Notes: generated by a model from the sequence alone, not told the origin. A stretch of 23,746 nucleotides of DNA from Bremia lactucae (GCF_004359215.1 NC_090613.1:612653-636398), one strand, 5' to 3'. Counted from the stretch's first letter, positions 7,633 to 18,182 are shown. Translations and numbers: made by a program.

Positions 7633-9175
7633 CCTCATTTGGGTCTACATACCGTTTCAGACGACCCACGTAAAATACGGGGTGCATCTTCATATACGGG
7701 GGAAGATTGAGCCTATAATTTAGGTCTCCAACCTCTTTTACCACCGGGAAGGGCCCAATAAAACGCGGCAACAACTTCGTAGTACCACCCGGTAGTACAG
7801 AAATTGCATTGTAAGAAGGGTAGCAGTACTGAATCGTACTTTTCACTCACTCTTAAGCGTTCATTATTTTTGCGACCATTTCGGTCCGCATATTCTTTTT
7901 GCTTGTCTTGTGCGCTTGCCATCGCGTCACGGACTTTTCGTGTGATGGGCTAATGACTCATCCACAAAGCGTTGAGCCTCGCTCACGCATGTAGCAACAA
8001 ACTCGCCTATGACACTGCCGAGAGGTCGGTCATAGGACGTAGTTTTTTTACCACTGCTAAATGGCAGGTTTGCTTGGGATGTTTTTGTCTTTGAGATGAT
8101 TCCCTCGCGGGTTATCGGCATATTGACGAAACTATGTTCCTCTTTCGCGCCGAGCATAGTGAGGGGCCCTCCCCACTAAGACTTGGGCTGCGCACAAACG
8201 AGACTGGCGTCCGAGGTTGGCGTAGTCCGTTAATATAAAACGGTGTCTCACCCGTACTGGCGAGGACATTGTTATTTAAAGCGAACTCCACAAAAGGCAA
8301 TTACTTGCTCCACGCTTCGGGAGTTGCTATAGTGCTTAAGACATCCGCCACGACCCGATTGGCACGTTCTGTTTGGCCAACGGTCTGGGGATGATCTGCG
8401 ATCGACATGTGGAGCTTGCTACCTAGCAGCTCAAACACATGTCGCCAAAAACCAGACGTAAAACGTGGATCCCGGTCTGATACTGAGGCCTCGGGCATCC
8501 CGTGAAGTCGGTTAACATGATCCAGGAACAAGAGAGCTGCCTCCTTGCCTGCGATCGATGTCTTTCATGGTGCTAAATGCACGATTTTGCTCAGTCTGTC
8601 TACAAAGACGACTAGCCCTGTCCGACCCTTATGATCGGGCGGCATGCCAAACATGAAGTCCAGACTTACTGACTTCCAACAGTTGGTTGGAATCGGTAGC
8701 GGCTTTAGTGGCCGCTTGCTGGACGGTGCAGGCTTAATGAGCTGACACTGTTCGCAAGAGCGAATATAGTTGGCCACCCATCTATATAGACGTGGCCACC
8801 AAAATTCCTCTGACAATCGTAAAAATGTCTTTTTACGGCCCGGATGCCCAATAGATGGCGCATCATGGAGCTCGAGAAGGATCAGTAGCTTGAGATCTGT
8901 GTCATGAAGCACATAGATTCTCAAGGGATCACAAGGTGACAGCTGATGCCATAGCAGGCCATCGTTGTAGCTAAAGCGATTGAGCTTAGCTTTCAGGTGC
9001 GACGGAAGGGAAACCTTTCGTCCACCGAAGTGATCCAACAGCAGGCGACAGTGGTCGTCCTGACTGTAGCTCTCTTTTATCTCAGAGGCCAATGATCTCG
9101 TCACGTGGTATGCCTTCATGGCTGCCAACGATGACGGCTGAAATTGTGCTTTCGCACTAGATACACTTTCCTGGT
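7451..9175 (-). pseudogene. Gypsy copy A integrase, broken
   Basis: The N-terminal zinc-binding part includes SCEQC with upstream His residues. The catalytic core has SLDFMFGMPP (first Asp), SDRDPRF (second Asp) and QTERANR (Glu). The C-terminal GPF/Y-type module reads RFIGPFPVVKEVGDLNYRL and HPVFYVGRLKRY. Frames change near 8565, 8301, 8150 and 7850, so there is no single protein. The expected chromodomain after the GPF/Y module of typical oomycete Gypsy elements was not found. Instead about 60 further residues (ESSVVRVRG to SSALSF) overlap the antisense gene. Confidence 0.75.
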
Positions 9176-9609
9176 GTCTGACCTCGATGTCCGGTCTGCG
9201 CGATAAAGCTCAGCCAAGACATTCGACCAAACCGGCTTATATTCAACTTTAAAATTAAACTCAGAGAAGCATGTGAGCCATCTTGCCATTCTAGGCGAGA
9301 GGTGCGTGATCCGTATAACCACAAATGGTTTGGTGCCTAATAGGTGAACACGAAACTTGACAAGAGCATACTTTATTGAAAGTAGACGGGGTAATTCAGC
9401 TCCGCGGATTTTGAAAGCCGGGACCGATAAGAGATAACGCGGTCAACGCCGTCGTCCTCTTTCTGCATGATCGTACTGCCGATTGCAAAATTACTTGCAT
9501 CGCAGACGACGCTAACAGGCTTATCCGCGTCTGGCAATGCCACGACCGATGTATCTACAAGCGATTGCTTCACTGATGTGAATGTATCATCTTCTTCTTT
9601 TAACCAAAC
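9176..9609 (-). pseudogene. Gypsy copy A RNase H and connection region, broken
   Basis: PVSVVCDASNFAIGS supplies the first RNase H Asp, and FSEFNFKVEYKP follows later. The frame is lost after SAELNYPV, and about 28 bp present in copy B (around 14258-14285) are missing near 9302, removing the DHASL catalytic region. RNase H is therefore inactive here. Confidence 0.7.
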
Positions 9610-10845
9610 CTATTCTGCGTCCATTTTAAGGAGATCAGATAACGGTTTAGTTTGCTCCGCATACTTATGCAAGTAATTAGCGAGCCCTAGGAATTGGCGC
9701 AAATCCTTCACATGCCGTGGGATTGGCCATTCCTTTAATGATTTTACCTTATCTGGGTCTGCTCGTACACCATGTGTACCTAGGATACAACCCAGCACAG
9801 GTATCTCAGGGACCCCTATGACGCACTTTTGCAAGTTGACGTACAATTGGGCGTCCTCTTAAGTCTGCAACACAGCGTCTAAATGACGCTTGTGCGACTC
9901 AATTGCGCTCAGCCCGTCTCCGGCCATACTATGCACGAAGACATCGTCAAAATAATGAGGCGCGTAGGCACGGTGCTGACGCATCACGTGAGCCACTACT
10001 CGTTTTAATGTCGCTGGTGCGTTTTTAAACTTTGGGGCATCACAAGCCACTCCCAAATATACCGCTTGGGGTGCTTACTGCCGTTTTGGTTGTAGCGGAC
10101 TCTGTCATGAGTACCTGATAGTAACCACCTTAAATCCAACGCGAAAAAGATAGTTGACTTTCCCATGGAGTTCAACAAGACATTTTTCCGCGAGATTGGC
10201 GTTTGCGCTGGTATGGTCGCCGTGTTCAGCTTATTGTAAGCATAAACCACGCGCCATCCACCAATGGCTTTACGCACACAAGAGGTCGGGCTGCAGTGAG
10301 GCGATTTGCTCTCACGCACATGTCCCACCTTGGCTTGCTTGTCGAAGAACTCATCGATATAATCGGCTTGTTCTTTCGGCAATGCTATTGCCTATTTACA
10401 CAATACTTGGTGCCAGGTTCGAGGTCTATCTCGTACCCGATGCCCCTATCTGCTGGTAGGCGGCTCGGTACTACTTCTGCGACCACATCGCGATGTATCC
10501 ACAGAATCTCAAAAAACGGACTCTCTCTCAAGGTATCACAGACTTGAGCAGCGGACCGTTTCTTTTTATCCGCTTCTAGGACGCTTTCGTCCATTGTGGA
10601 CGACGAGCAATAGTCTACCAAGTTCTCTTCTGGATCTGTTGGCACTTTATCGTGGATGTTTCCTTCCTGAATTCGGCAAGGAACAGATTCCTCGACATCT
10701 CCGGGAGATTTACCATCCCCTCGGCAGATTCTAAGACTTGCCGGAGCACCTCAACTGAGGATGCCTTTGCGACTTCGTCTTTGACGGCCTCGAACACCTC
10801 GTTCGAAGGCCCGTCCTCTTGATTAGGAACTGATCCAAAGGTCAC
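9610..10845 (-). pseudogene. Gypsy copy A reverse transcriptase, broken
   Basis: RT blocks read from the right: DLEPGTKYCVNRQ, PKEQADYIDEFFDKQAK, GGWRVVYAYNKLN, LLNSMGKSTIF, the active-site YFDDVFVHS near 9940, and VLGCILGTHGVRADPDKVK. A stop plus a 1 bp loss after VNRQ (near 10383) splits the protein, and copy C has the same lesion. Further frame changes occur at about 10125 and 9860. The segment 10385-10845 upstream of the RT core is the protease-RT linker (NQEDGPSNEVFEAVKDEVAK). Confidence 0.78.
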
Positions 10846-11203
10846 TCATTTGGACGTGCCTTTGATCGTCCTAATCTGTCGGGTACTCGTTCTTCGAGTC
10901 ACCACGACCTTGACTGGGAAGCGGGTGCTGTTGCTCTCCTGGCTAACGCACCAGGCTCTAGAAACTGTGCCGGTTCATGCGACGCTTGGCTTCCTGTCAG
11001 CACGCTGTCTACTGCCACATGCTATCAGCTCAGTGCAGGACTATGGGACACATGACTACTTGTCATTGCCCTAATCACTTCCCCAATCTCCACGAGCTGG
11101 GTAGGATTGGTGACGTTTGACATTCCGTTAACGCACCCTCAACTGTGTTTGACACGAACATCAGTTGGATACGCCTCTCGCAGGAGCACATCCTTTCCGT
11201 GTC
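10846..11203 (-). pseudogene. Gypsy copy A protease-RT linker, decayed
   Basis: Homologous to 15123-15630 (copy B) and 21440-21796 (copy C). The minus frame is riddled with stops. In copy B the equivalent region still has a 70-residue open frame containing TRRTSTRQL. No catalytic domain is expected here. Confidence 0.5.
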
Positions 11204-11700
11204 CTATATAGAGTTCGCAACTGTGCGTGTACGCCAGTCTATCCATGGTTGGGGCATGCCTAGGATGAGGTCATATGGACTCTCCATACCTAGCACTATG
11301 AACTTCTCGTTACAAGAGAAGTGACTAAATCTGAAGGCGAGTTCTACCAGAAATCCCTCAGACTTAACGACCGCACCATTCGCTAAACGAACGGTCGCCT
11401 CTTCTCGCTTGCCATACTTGCAAAGCGACTCAAACGTCGTCGGTCTCTTTCTTCGAGCTGCGAGTTTTACAACATTTTGTGATGCACCCGAATTCAGTAG
11501 GAGGGTCATCACCAAGTCATAGCCTCTTACTTGAGCGCTATAGACCAGCAAGGTTGAGGTCCGAAATTTTGAGACCTCAGGGACTATGCTATTTATTTGT
11601 TCGACAACTCTGAGCTTAGGGGTAGCATCAGAGTCCGCATCAGTAGGGCATCCCGCACCTACTGCGCTCCTGCATTTCCTGACCCCTCAGTGGTCGATGC
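11204..11700 (-). pseudogene. Gypsy copy A retropepsin-like protease, mutated active site
   Basis: The frame at 11204-11551 has LLLNSGASQNVV where family members have a DSGA catalytic triplet, so Asp is replaced by Asn. It continues with VRLANGAVV and YDLILGMPQPWIDW, both typical of oomycete Gypsy protease. Upstream the same frame continues to about 11700 with one stop. The sequence then turns into the LTR remnant, so gag is missing. Confidence 0.72.
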
Positions 11701-11737
11701 AGAACTCATGCGTCTCGTACGCTGGTTTTTGCCACTT

Positions 11738-11796
11738 ATGTGCATCACATACACAAGGATTGGTCACAAATGTGTACTACACCAGAGTGCTGGCCT
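11738..11796 (-). repeat. Remnant of Gypsy copy A 5' LTR
   Basis: ATGTGCATCACATACACA and following bases match 5830-5887 of the 3' LTR in the same orientation. Only about 58 bp are recognisable. A non-LTR repeat shared by chance of rearrangement is possible. Confidence 0.45.
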
Positions 11797-11984
11797 GGAG
11801 TGACAAGTTCGAGGACAAAAGTTTTAATTTACATGGCAAGTCTATCTATACTGGAAATTAATTGTTTTTAAATGATTTTCAATTATCATTACTTCGAAAA
11901 ATATGATATTTTTTATTTCTTATATTATAGAAACCAACTTAACGAAAGGGTAGAAAAAATTTCCATGGGAGCACTGAAGAAGCC
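11797..11984. other. AT-rich sequence, nothing recognised
   Basis: AT-rich 188 bp between the LTR remnant and R2, identical in the duplicated copy (22390-22577). No gene or RNA was seen. Confidence 0.4.
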
Positions 11985-12462
11985 TGAGACAACATCGACT
12001 ATTATCGAAAGACGAAAGCGTCCCTAAGCTACACTGTAAGGCCAGATGCCATGATATCACCAAGCTGGTTGGCAGCATAGCAGCAGTGTGCTCGCTGTCC
12101 GTGGCAAAGCCCAAGCGGTCGTCCCACCCAGTGCTAGCAATCTAATAAGAGCTCGCAGCACGGCCCGTGATCTCGCAGTTCGTGACTGCTGGTCGAAATC
12201 TCAGATGTAAATCCTCTTGTCGATCGAGCCACCGGCAACAAAGTGGCCCGTAGCTTTCTTTCTGGACGGCTCGCTGCTTGCTGCCGGTAATACGTAACGT
12301 GAAGTGCGCGTGTGAAATGTCGCGTGCAGTTGGCAAAGGTGCAAGCTCGTGGATCTTCACTAAATGCGTGTCACGAGTGTCGCATAGAAGATATATTCGA
12401 TTGGGTACAGGTTGCATATCGATACGTGGCAGGTTTTTGGCATCGCTCAGGCCGCATGCTTG
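11985..12462 (+). repeat. Dispersed repeat R2, copy 2
   Basis: Nearly identical to 22578-23055 and more distantly similar to 2280-2775. It ends abruptly at GCATGCTT, where copy 3 continues CACATATCGG and this copy continues GGAGATGATG. Confidence 0.75.
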
Positions 12463-12854
12463 GAGATGATGAGGTTGATAAGATTGCACATCATGATTAG
12501 CTTTATCCTTCTGAGGCAGCGCTTCCACCTGTGCCAAAGCCTCTGGCCTTAGCCGATGGCTCTTGAATTGGTTTAGCGTATCCTCATCGCAGTTGGAGTC
12601 GTCAACGCCAGCATCCTACGTGTCGTTTATCAACGAAATTATGCTAACATCATAGAACTCGCCTATTTTCACGATACTCAAAATTTGATACTTATCATGT
12701 CATGCGAGCAACTTCACGCCTATCAAAATCAATAGTAGTAACGTCATGAAGATTTTATTCAAATGAAGATAACCGGATTTAAAAAACATAAATTTAGAAG
12801 CGTCGATAGCATTCAACCTCATGTAAGGTTATTTCGCAGGTGTTCCTTAGACAG
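12463..12854. other. Region upstream of the CRN N-terminal fragment
   Basis: No gene is called. Bases 12454-12471 are identical to 116-133 inside the CRN coding region, and the plus frame there reads MLGDDEVDKIAHHD before a stop. On the minus strand 12490-12600 is open with protein-like sequence (LNQFKSHRLRPEALAQVEAL). Bases 12600-12854 are AT-rich and would be the promoter region of the CRN fragment. Confidence 0.35.
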
Positions 12855-12870
12855 GCATTCTTAACCTTGC
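12855..12870 (+). promoter_or_regulatory. Possible oomycete Inr/FPR element before the CRN module
   Basis: GCATTCTTAACCTTGC fits the Inr TCAYTYY at six of seven positions and is followed by pyrimidine-rich sequence. It lies 8-23 bp before the ATG at 12878. This placement is usual for oomycete start sites, but the match is partial. Confidence 0.25.
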
Positions 12871-12888
12871 TGCGAATATGTACGTGAA

Positions 12889-13258
12889 GTGTGGTTCCAA
12901 CTGGTGGATGGACAAGGCAATCCAATCGGTTCAGGCTTAGCTGGCTGCGTCGATCTCGCTGAAGATGCCAAGACTTTTCGACTTCTACACGCTGTCAAGA
13001 TATTATACAGCGACAGTCACCTCGTAGGCATTGCCCCGACTGACTCCATCGTCTTCGCGATCCGGGCGCCGTACGACACGAAGCAGGCGCTGGAAGAGGA
13101 TTCGCCGATTGGGTCGCATGGTGGCTCGAAACAAAATGCGCTCATTGTACAAGTGCCGTTGCAGCGTCGAGCGGAGATGCATGAGGAACCAGCACAGAAG
13201 AAGATTAAGCAATCGATTGTCATAACATACGAGCAAATGAACTCGATTGGGCACAACT
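12889..13258 (+). CDS. Crinkler (CRN) N-terminal module, partial
   Basis: The frame, open from 12865, reads WFQLVDGQGNPIG, YSDSHLVGIAPTDSIVF, LEEDSPIGSHGGSK and ALIVQVPLQ. These are recalled features of the ubiquitin-like N-terminal region of one class of oomycete CRN effectors, ending in a VxVP motif comparable to HVLVVVP. This region directs secretion and translocation in the family. A basic AQKKIKQ segment follows, and the frame is lost at the N at 13259. The nearby ATG (12878) is in another frame and the coding frame has no ATG of its own, so the start is broken or misassembled. No C-terminal effector domain is attached. Confidence 0.65.
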
Positions 13259-13259
13259 N
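13259..13259. other. Single N joining CRN module to inverted integrase
   Basis: Plus-strand CRN coding sequence meets minus-strand Gypsy integrase at this base. The junction may be an assembly join or a real rearrangement. Confidence 0.9.
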
Positions 13260-13261
13260 CA

Positions 13262-14110
13262 CTCTTTGGGAGTTGCTATAGTGCGTAAGACATCCGCCAC
13301 GACCCGATTGGCACGTTCTGTTTGGCCATCGGTCTGGGGATGATCTGCGGTCGACATGTGGAGCTTGCTACCAAGCAGCTCAAACACATGTCGCCAAAAA
13401 CCAGACGTAAAACGAGGATCCCGGTCCGATACTATGGACTCGGGCATCCCGTGTAGTCGGTAAACATGATCCAGGAACAAGAGAGCTGCCTCCTTGCCTG
13501 TGATCGATGTCTTACATGGTGCTAAATGCACCATTTTGCTCAGTCTGTCTACAAAGACGACTAGCCCTGTCCGACCCTTATGATCGGGCGGCATGCCAAA
13601 CATGAAGTCCAGGCTTACTGACTTCCAACAGTTGGTTGGAATCGGTAGCGGCTTCAGTGGCGCACTGCTGGACGGTGCAGGCTTAATGCGCTGACACTGT
13701 TCGCAAGAGCGAATATAGTTGGCCACCCATCTATATAGGTGTGGCCACCAAAATTCCTCTGACACTCGTAAGAATGTCTTTTCACGGCCCAGATGCCCAC
13801 TAGATGGTGCATCATGGAGCTCGTGAAGGATCATCAACTTGAGATCTGTGTCATGAGGCACATAGATTCTCAAGGGATCACAAGGTGACAGCTGATGCCA
13901 TAACAGGCCATCGCTGTAGCTAAAGCGATTGAGCTTAGCTTTCAGGTGCGACGGAAGGGAAACCTTTCGTCCACCGAAGTGATCCAACAGCAGGCGACAG
14001 TGGTCGTCCTGACTGTAGCTCTCTTTTATCTCAGAGGCCAATGAGCTCGTCACGTGGTATGCCTTCATGGCTGCCAACGTCGACGGCTAAAATTGTGCTT
14101 TCGCACTAGA
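13262..14110 (-). pseudogene. Gypsy copy B integrase (best-preserved core)
   Basis: An uninterrupted frame from ATG 14077 carries the zinc-binding HELHDAPSSGH and CEQC, and all three catalytic positions: Asp in SLDFMFG, Asp in VSDRDPRF and Glu in QTERANR. It is cut at ATPKE by the N at 13259. Upstream an in-frame TAG near 14088 separates it from the SSAKAQF segment. It is the most intact integrase in the window, but lacks its C-terminus. Confidence 0.75.
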
Positions 14111-14640
14111 CACACTTTCCTGGTGTCTAACCTCGAAGTCTGGTCTGCGCGATAAAGCGTCAGCCGAGACTTTAGACTTACACGGCTTGGATTCAACTTT
14201 GAAATTAAATTCAGAGAAGAATGTGAGCCATCTTGCCATTCTAGGCAAGAGGTGCGGTGAGTTTATTGCGGTCCGCAGTGATGCGTGATTCGTATAAACC
14301 ACAAATGGTTCGAAGCCCAATAGGTGCACACGAAACTTGACAAGAGCATCCTAAAAGAAGCTTTTTGTCATGCTCGGGGTCATTCAGTTTTGCGACTTTT
14401 AATAGCCGGAACTGACAAGAGATGACGCGGACAACGCCGTCGTCATCCTTCTGCATGAGTGCGCTGCCGATTGCAAAATTACTTGCATCGCAGACGACGC
14501 TAAAGGGTTTATTCAGGTTTGGCAATGCCAAGGCCAGTGCCTCTACAAGAGACTGCTTCACTGATGTGAACGCATCTTCTTGTTCTTCTAACCAAACCCA
14601 TTCTGTGCCCTTTTTAAGGAGATCAGACAATGGTTTAGTT
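14111..14640 (-). pseudogene. Gypsy copy B RNase H and connection, broken
   Basis: FSVVCDASNFAIGS is present, but the second and third catalytic positions are altered: DKKLLL where DKELL is expected, and YTNHASL where YTDHASL is expected. A frame change lies near 14300. The C-terminal ADALSRRPD typical of the family end is present. Confidence 0.7.
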
Positions 14641-15122
14641 TACTCGGCATTAGTCTTGCTATATTTACGCAAGTATTTTGCGAGCCTAGAAATTGACGCA
14701 AATGCTTCACATGCGGTGGGATTGGCCATTCCTTTACTTATTTTACCTTGTCTGGGTCTTCTCGTACACCATGTGAACCTACGATGCAACCCAGCACAGG
14801 TATCTCAGGGACCTCTATGACGCACTTTTGCAAGTTGACGTACAATTGGGCGTCCTTTAAAGTCTGCAACACAGCGTCTAAATGACGCTTGTGCGACTCA
14901 ATTGCGCTCAGCCCGTCCTCGGCCCTACTATGCACGAAGACATCGTCAAAGTAATGAGGCGCGTAGGCACGGTGCTGACGAATCACTGAGCCACTACTCG
15001 TTTGAATGTCGCTGGTGCGTTTCTTAAACATCGAAGCATCACAAGCCACTACCAAAGCATACCGCTTGGGGTGCTTAACGCTGCTTAGGCTGCATCGGAC
15101 TCTCTCATGAGTACCTGATAAT
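14641..15122 (-). pseudogene. Gypsy copy B RT, C-terminal fragment
   Basis: The frame 14738-15055 has YFDDVFVHS and VLGCIVGSHGV. Compared with copy A, about 490 bp (equivalent to 10123-10612) are deleted at about 15122, removing RT fingers and the first palm motifs. Confidence 0.72.
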
Positions 15123-15630
15123 CAACAGTCCACTAAGTTCTCTTCTGGAACTGATGTGACTATTTCGTGGATCTTTCCTTCCTTTAATTCGACAAGGAAC
15201 AGATCCTACGACATCTCCGGGAGATTTACTATCTCCTCGGCAGATTTAAAGAATTGCCGGGGCACCTCAACTGAGGATGCCTCCGCAATCTCGTCTTTGA
15301 CGGCCTCGAACACCTCGTTCGAAGGCCCGTCCTCTTAATTAGGAACTGATCCAAAGGTCACTCATATAGACGTGCCTTTGATCGTCCTAAGCTGTCGGGT
15401 ACTCGTTCTTCGAGTCACCACGACCTTTTTCTGGGAAGCGGGTGTCGTTGCAGTCCTGGCTACCGCACCACTTCCAAGCTGACTAGGCTCTAGGCACTGT
15501 GCCGGTTTATGCGACGCTTGACTTCCTGTCAGCTCGCCGTCTACTGCACAGGCACTCGGCTCTGTGCAGGACATTCGAACGCACGACTACTTGTTATTGA
15601 AATTTCACTACCCCAGTCTCCACGATCATT
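15123..15630 (-). pseudogene. Gypsy copy B protease-RT linker
   Basis: Homologous to the linker of copies A and C, with NEVFEAVKDEIAEAS and a 70-residue open frame at 15362-15574. Similarity to copy A fades near 15630, before the protease. Confidence 0.55.
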
Positions 15631-16465
15631 CTCAACTCCATCATTCTTCACTCGTTATTATTCCACCCCCAAGTTTTGAGTTACCCAAATGGGCGGAGAT
15701 GGAGCTGCTTAACCTCTACAAGTAATTTCGGTAGGCCCACGCAACATCGACTGACCACGGTCCATAAAGCTAACCAAGATTACTCATCACGCCTATCAAG
15801 GCGGCGGGCGTCGGCTTGGCTGACTTCCCCGTCGCGGTCAAGACGCAGCGTACAAAGCACGCGCTTGGGTGGCTGACACACAAAAACCGATTTAGTACTT
15901 TTGTGCATGGAGATCCAGAGGCGGATGCGTCTCTACTGACGCCTGCTCCGATTCCATTAAGGGCATTGTCTAGCCGGCGCCACGCTCCCAGGTCAAGTAA
16001 ATTGGCAGGTGCTTGGACTGGCTAGCACCCACCCTGGACCAAATCGCCCAGGTGATCACGTGGATTCAGGACCACGCAGCTGCTCTGAATGCTAGACCAC
16101 TAGCTGTCGGACGGGAATGAATTTGTCGTAGCGTCCTCGGACCCTTTTCCGCATCGACCGATAGGGCTGGTGACATGCCAGCTGAAATTTTAGCGTTTTT
16201 GGGCCACTTTCGAATGGCATACGAATCCCTGGATACGCGATTCGAATGGTAACACGCTATCCAGCAACAAGTATAACCAGATTGAAGGTTGCTCCCTGGA
16301 TCGTCTGCACAACGTGCGTACGAGGCCCGTGGAATTTATTCTACGCATACCACGGCCACAGGTTCAATGTTATCTTCACTCTGACCGAAACCTCCTGCGG
16401 TGGGCAACAGCCTTGGTATCTTTCCCCAGCTAATCTATCGGGGTGGGACTGTCATCGTCACCGAC
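15631..16465. other. Unassigned segment between Gypsy copies B and C
   Basis: No repeat of other parts of the window was seen. Short plus-strand open stretches look protein-like (ADFPVAVKTQRTKHALGW near 15816-16022; DQIAQVITWIQDHAAALNA near 16035-16120) but shift frame and contain stops. A decayed gag of another element is possible and I cannot show it. Confidence 0.3.
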
Positions 16466-17730
16466 GAGCTAATGAGGAAGGATGACGGCGCATTATTGCC
16501 CATTCAAATTTCTCTCATTGCACATAACTTGGAGACCGCAACATTTACGAATGCTGTCTCGTCGTCTGTGCTAGATAGTGCGGTGACCATTGATGAAAGC
16601 TCTGCCCATAATGGCGCAGCCGCTTCTTTGTTGAGTATTACCACAACGCCTTATGCTCAGACCATAATTCATAATGGTTCTGACATAGAGGATTCGGAGC
16701 CGAAAGCTCCGCCGACGACACGTGAACGTGCTCAGTCGCTGTCACAAGCCAGTCGTTAAGAACGTGGCTATGTGACGGGTGGCATTCCAAAGATGCCCCC
16801 TCCATCTAAATAGCCTCGTTTAAACGTGTCAAAAGCGTCGCTCCTAGAGCGCGCTCTTGTAGACGCACATAATTATTATGGCGTCTTTCAATCATGAAGG
16901 GCTCATGGAAAATCGCTTGGGCGCATTTTTCCCGAACCCTATCGTGTTGCGTTCAAATGGAACGCCCGACCAATACGAAGCGGAATTCCTGCGCTGCATT
17001 CATCCGCATTCCGATGCGATGAAATAGCGATCGCAGCGAATTAATTTCGCCCGCTTGCGTGTGAAAGAAATCATGGGCGGTGCTGTACCCCTGTTTCTTC
17101 TCACAACGCTACTTCTGCTTGTCCATTTGAGACTAGAGAAGAGGCCTCAGCTAGTGCTCTTTTTCATAGGCAGCTACTAAGGGCGGGCACATCAATACGT
17201 AGGGTATCGATCGGTTCCCAATAGTTGAAACTCTTCGATTATTTTTTTTCATTGGACGAGAATTTGATACCTTTGCCTCACGGAGCGGTGGACAAGCAAC
17301 CTTCCAACAAGAATGCGTTGATTCTCACCCGCATCCATCAGTACACGCGGCGCCCGATAGGAGTGGCGATCTCGCCCACCTCCTCGCGGCTGCCTTACCT
17401 TCGTCCGTTCAGTCACAGGCGTTAAGCGCTGCTGAACGACGTATTGCGGATCTCGAGGGTCAATTGTCGCGACTGACCTCGGATCTTCATGATGTCCCAG
17501 CGAAGGCTTGTCAGGGATATGAACGCCTGAAGACTCGCTTGGACCATTTTAAGAGGATAACGCTGAGGAATCCGCGTTACTCGCGTGATGTCCATCGCTC
17601 TTCGAGTCCTGTTCGTGATGCGAGGAGTCAGTCAGCTGATAGTTTTTAGCCTTCTCCGTCCCCCTCACCCGAACGACGCTCGACTCACAGTCGGCGTCAC
17701 CATTGGTCTCTTTAGACGATTGGGGGTATG
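16466..17730 (+). pseudogene. Antisense gene, copy C, 5'-truncated and decayed
   Basis: Homologous to 6372-7632 of copy A. It preserves ATFTNAVSSS, HNGSDIEDSEPKAPP, SKASLLERAL, IADLEGQLSRL and LRNPRYSRDV. Stops occur after QASR, after PPSK, in DAMK, and at DSF in the Arg/Ser tail. Where copy A stops after SSLG, this copy reads through (LLSITTTPYA), so the stops are not shared. Family unknown. Confidence 0.55.
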
Positions 17731-17742
17731 CGACCTCATTTA

Positions 17743-18182
17743 TGTAACGGGGCACTACTGACTTTTATTGCTTCAGTACAAGTCCCCTTCGCACTGCCTC
17801 AGTGCGAGTGGTGCCTCACGCCACGTCAAGTACACTAGGACGTGAAGAGGAAGACTCTCTTAAAAACCTTGCTTTAAAGAGGGTTAATTAAAAATTGAAT
17901 TTATATAATTAAGTTCTTCCGTATTATCTGCTTAACACTAACTTAATTATAAACTAATACAAAAAAATGTAATAAAAGTCTTATTTGTCTTTCTCTTTGC
18001 GCGCGACCAGCACTGACTGGACCGCGGAAGAAGTAGATATAATGGTCTATATTTACCAATGCATAAGCTTTTAGAAAATTACCATGTAAAGTTATATTCT
18101 CCAAATATTATCTACCTTTTAGATAATATATTAATTAATAACCTTTAAGTGTTAATTTGATGTAACGAAACACCCCGTTACA
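17743..18182 (+). mobile_element. Solo-LTR-like insertion L, complete
   Basis: Starts TGTAACGGGG and ends CCCCGTTACA, a perfect 10 bp inverted terminus with TG...CA ends. It is flanked by ATTTA (17738-17742) and ATTTG (18183-18187). The empty site in copy A (7638-7650) reads CATTTGGGTC, so a 5 bp target duplication with one later change explains the junction. The internal sequence is related to the repeats at 4335-4706 and 4865-5256. The parent element is not in the window. Confidence 0.75.

Larger units (their letters stand above)
5737..11796 (-). mobile_element. Gypsy (Ty3-type) LTR retrotransposon, copy A, defective
   Basis: The minus-strand order from right to left is 5' LTR remnant, protease, RT, RNase H, integrase, then the polypurine tract and 3' LTR. 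This is the Gypsy order, with integrase after RNase H. Gag and the primer-binding site are not seen: the LTR remnant runs almost directly into the protease region, as if an internal deletion removed them. An unrelated convergent gene on the plus strand fills the space between pol and the 3' LTR. Stops and frameshifts occur throughout, so the copy is non-autonomous. Confidence 0.85.
10137..12462. repeat. 2.3 kb segmental duplication, copy 1
   Basis: Nearly identical to 20731-23055. By eye I find about fifteen substitutions and one 1 bp indel in 2.3 kb. The segment includes RT N-terminus, linker, protease, LTR remnant and R2, and so crosses the retroelement boundary. Pol sequence left of 10137 is clearly more diverged from copy C. 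Confidence 0.85.
13262..15630 (-). mobile_element. Gypsy retrotransposon copy B, partial
   Basis: Minus-strand integrase, RNase H, RT C-terminal part and protease-RT linker, homologous to copies A and C. It is cut at the left by the N join. It lacks the C-terminal integrase module, about 490 bp of RT, and everything upstream of the linker. No LTR was seen. Confidence 0.8.

Noticed and set aside
10154..10547. Plus-strand open frames of about 100-114 codons here and, nearly identically, at 20748-21141
   Set aside because: They are antisense to the conserved RT and linker frames on the minus strand. Their conservation follows from the segmental duplication.
11586..11861. Plus-strand 91-codon frame, duplicated at 22179-22454
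   Set aside because: It runs through the antisense of the protease upstream region and the LTR remnant. It has no recognisable domain.
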